Source: Trileptium ribeirensis
Lineage: Eukaryota > Nematoda > Enoplea > Enoplida > Thoracostomopsidae
Length of the DNA: 64,000 nt
Reading direction: 5' to 3'
Assembly: GCA_030248225.1 (NCBI GenBank)
Contig: JASANE010001793.1
Coordinates: forward strand, 1-64,000
Shown: one piece after another, positions 62,136 through 64,000 of the stretch
How the letters are laid out: every line of letters starts with the position of its first letter
How positions within the stretch are numbered: position 1 is the stretch's first letter
Translations under genes and position numbers: made by a program
The notes under the pieces: model-generated
Database searches by the model: none
Told to the model about the DNA's origin: nothing
The model's input: the letters and a program-made list of their open reading frames with translations, nothing else

Positions 62136-62269
62136 ATCAACTGCCTATTCCCTCCAGGCCAGGTTCTCATGGTTTTCCACAGTTCATTTCGTGTATAGTA
62201 CGCTGCGAGTGGTGGCTTCAATATAAGGGCTGATGCAATGTAGAGTATAAGTAGCAATCACTTGTGACT

Positions 62270-62490
62270 CCTATTGCTATTTAATCTCATTGGTTATTGG
62301 CGACGTGACAGCTGGTACGCTTGAGCAAGCTTGGGTGGAAGCGGATATGAGCCCAAACAGAGAACCTGCGAGGTACAGCATACAATCCTAGGGAAGAGGG
62401 TGAGCTGAGAAACCACCGCATCATCAGATAACATGAAGTACATGAGCGATGAGTATGAGCGAGTGTGGTAGTCGTCTGAAAATTTTCAGC
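62270..62490 (-). repeat. Second copy of the 44.4-kb dispersed repeat
   Basis: CTCATTGGTTATTGGCGAC and AGCTGGTACGCTTGAGCAAG parallel the sequence at 44435-44480. Read on the minus strand, YFMLSDD corresponds to YFVLSDN in the other copy, in the same order. Confidence 0.4.
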
Positions 62491-63114
62491 GTCTATGTTG
62501 AGTTGAGATGAGAGACTGTAACTACATAAAAGTTTACCTCTAAGTGAGTATGAAATGATCTAAGTCACCTATTAAGTGTACTCTGATGAACATGTTTCCA
62601 CAAAGACATTTTGAATTGTACAGCCTCAATTTGCATACAATATTGATATTGTTTATTAACGCAATAATTCATTTATTCAGCCAATTTTATTCATCGTTTT
62701 ATAATTGCTTGTTTTCGTAAAAATTGGTGGTTGATTTTAAAGGTTTTGTTTAGTAACTTTTAAAAGCTAATATTTATAAATAACACCAGGTTTTCTTCTA
62801 CTGGCATTTAAAATTAATCAGGCCTGTGTTAAATAGTTATTATGCTGGCTAGATCATTGCTAGCGAATTCTATTCACAAGGCTAGCTATAATTCAGTGGC
62901 AGGTGAGGAATGTACGATCGAATTTATGCGAGGCGTTTTCCCATGGTAATACATATAATGGGGTGCCCTGTGTGAAAGTGTAGTACTACTGGTATAACCT
63001 ATGTTATAATATGAGGATTGTACTGTTCGAATAATTAGTCCTACGTCAGGGATATTGTGTAGGGGTACAGTACGGAAGGCGTGACCAGTGGCAGATCTAT
63101 GATTTCACTGTGGG

Positions 63115-63670
63115 AGGGGATCCCGAGGCGCCGCATCTCCCCCCCCCCCGCGAGGAGCCACACCTCACCCCGCTAGGGACCGCGCTTCCCCTTCTGCGAG
63201 AGACCGCACCTTCCCCAGCGAGGGGCGCCACCTCCCACTGGGGAGGGCCGCACCTGCTCCCCCGCGCGGGCCATACCTCCCCCTCCCTGCCGCTAGGGCT
63301 GCACCTCCCCCACGACGGGCCGCACCTCCCCTCCGCGAAAGGCCGTACCTCCTCCCCCGCGTGGGGCCGCACCTCCCCTCCCGCGAGGGGCCGCACCTCC
63401 CCTCCCGCGAGGGGCCGCCCCTCCCCCTCCCCGAGGGGCCGCCCCTCCCCCCCCGCGTCGGGGCGCACCTCCCCTCCCGCGAGGGGCCGCACCTCCCCTC
63501 CCGCGAGGGGCCGCACCTCCCCTCCCGCGAGGGGCCGCACCTCCCCTCCCGCGAGGGGCCGCACCTCCCCTCCCGCGAGGGGCCGCACCTCCCCTCCCGC
63601 GAGGGGCCGCACCTCCCCTCCCGCGAGGGGCCGCACCTCCCCTCCCGCGAGGGGCCGCACTTCCCACCCA
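63115..63670. repeat. GC-rich minisatellite, 24-bp unit
   Basis: The unit has the core GAGGGGCCGCACCTCCCC. It is nearly perfect from about 63455 to 63660 (nine copies) and degenerate to the left. All three minus-strand frames are open across it because 24 is a multiple of three, giving repeats such as EVRPLAGG. These are not taken as genes. Confidence 0.9.
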
Positions 63671-63689
63671 CTAGGGGCTGCACCTCTCT

Positions 63690-64000
63690 TCGTGAGGGGC
63701 GGCACACCCCCTTCGCGACGGGCCGCACAGCTCCTTCGCGACGGGCCGCACAGCTCCTACGCGACGGGCCGCACACCCCCTTCGCGACGGGCAGCACACC
63801 GCATACGCGACGGGCCGCACACCGCCTGCGCGACGGGCAGCACACCGCCTTCACGACGGACCGCACACCGGCCCCCCCCCCCCCCGCCCTCGCGTCGTGC
63901 CGCTCACCTCCTTCGCGTCGGGCCGATTACCGGATTCGCGCCGGGCCGCCCCCCGCCTTCGCGACGGGCCGCACACCGCCTTCGCGACGGGCCGCACACC
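63690..64000. repeat. GC-rich minisatellite, 23-bp unit, runs off the window
   Basis: The unit has the core TTCGCGACGGGCCGCACACC and period 23. It follows the 24-bp array and shares GGGCCGCAC with it. A C-run interrupts it near 63871-63885. It continues past the window end. Confidence 0.85.

Noticed and set aside
63097..63866. Long minus-strand open frames (up to 233 codons) rich in Gly, Arg and Pro
   Set aside because: They are produced by a 24-bp minisatellite, which keeps all three frames of the strand open. They lack non-repetitive sequence and splice or promoter support.

Overview
The window looks like AT-rich, repeat-rich nuclear DNA of an invertebrate animal. Introns run from 0.7 to 3.6 kb with GT-AG borders and short TTTTCAG or TTTGTAG acceptors, coding exons are small, and many short non-autonomous repeats are present. 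A degenerate TTAGGC array (11969-12182) matches the nematode telomere hexamer. A nematode, or a relative with a large and loosely packed genome, is therefore the best guess but is not proven.

Two multi-exon plus-strand genes can be assembled from open frames, splice signals and matching intron phases. Gene 1 (about 13.7-26.6 kb) encodes a four-membrane-span protein with a very long His/Arg/Lys-rich, low-complexity tail. It contains a nearly perfect 178-bp tandem duplication that makes two interchangeable exons. Gene 2 (56276-59773, four exons, 364 aa) encodes a secreted, heavily N-glycosylation-prone proprotein. It has a signal peptide, two repeated RRKR furin-type sites and a C-terminal cystatin-like domain. 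A small secreted-peptide gene at 40398-40637 and a few orphan exons (9479-9650, 27133-27314, 46529-46705) are weaker.

Layout. 0-3.5 kb: GC-richer repeat debris, possibly an LTR end. 4.7-6.5 kb: a Ty3/gypsy fossil with reverse transcriptase, RNase H and integrase remnants in order. 7.0 kb: a fold-back MITE. 11.2-13.1 kb: an unknown repeat ending in a G/C hairpin, the TTAGGC-like array, and a decayed Merlin (ISXO2-like) transposase on the minus strand. 13.7-26.6 kb: gene 1 with repeat insertions in its introns. 27.4 kb: a MITE. 29.0 and 43.4 kb: two tRNA-derived SINEs. 29.6-31.0 kb: six copies of a 239-bp tandem unit. 31-56 kb: mostly gene-poor DNA with local tandem duplications, a long fold-back element (50.6-51.6 kb) and members of a GC-rich dispersed family. 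56.3-59.8 kb: gene 2, whose last intron holds decayed copies of its own exon 3 and a piggyBac-like MITE carrying a tRNA-like Pol III promoter. 63.1-64.0 kb: a very GC-rich minisatellite running off the window.

The two main genes share no visible function: one product should sit in membranes, the other should be secreted and proteolytically processed. No rRNA, CRISPR array, operon or bacterial feature was seen. All exon borders are by eye. RNA-seq would be needed to confirm them, especially the missing 5' end of gene 1.
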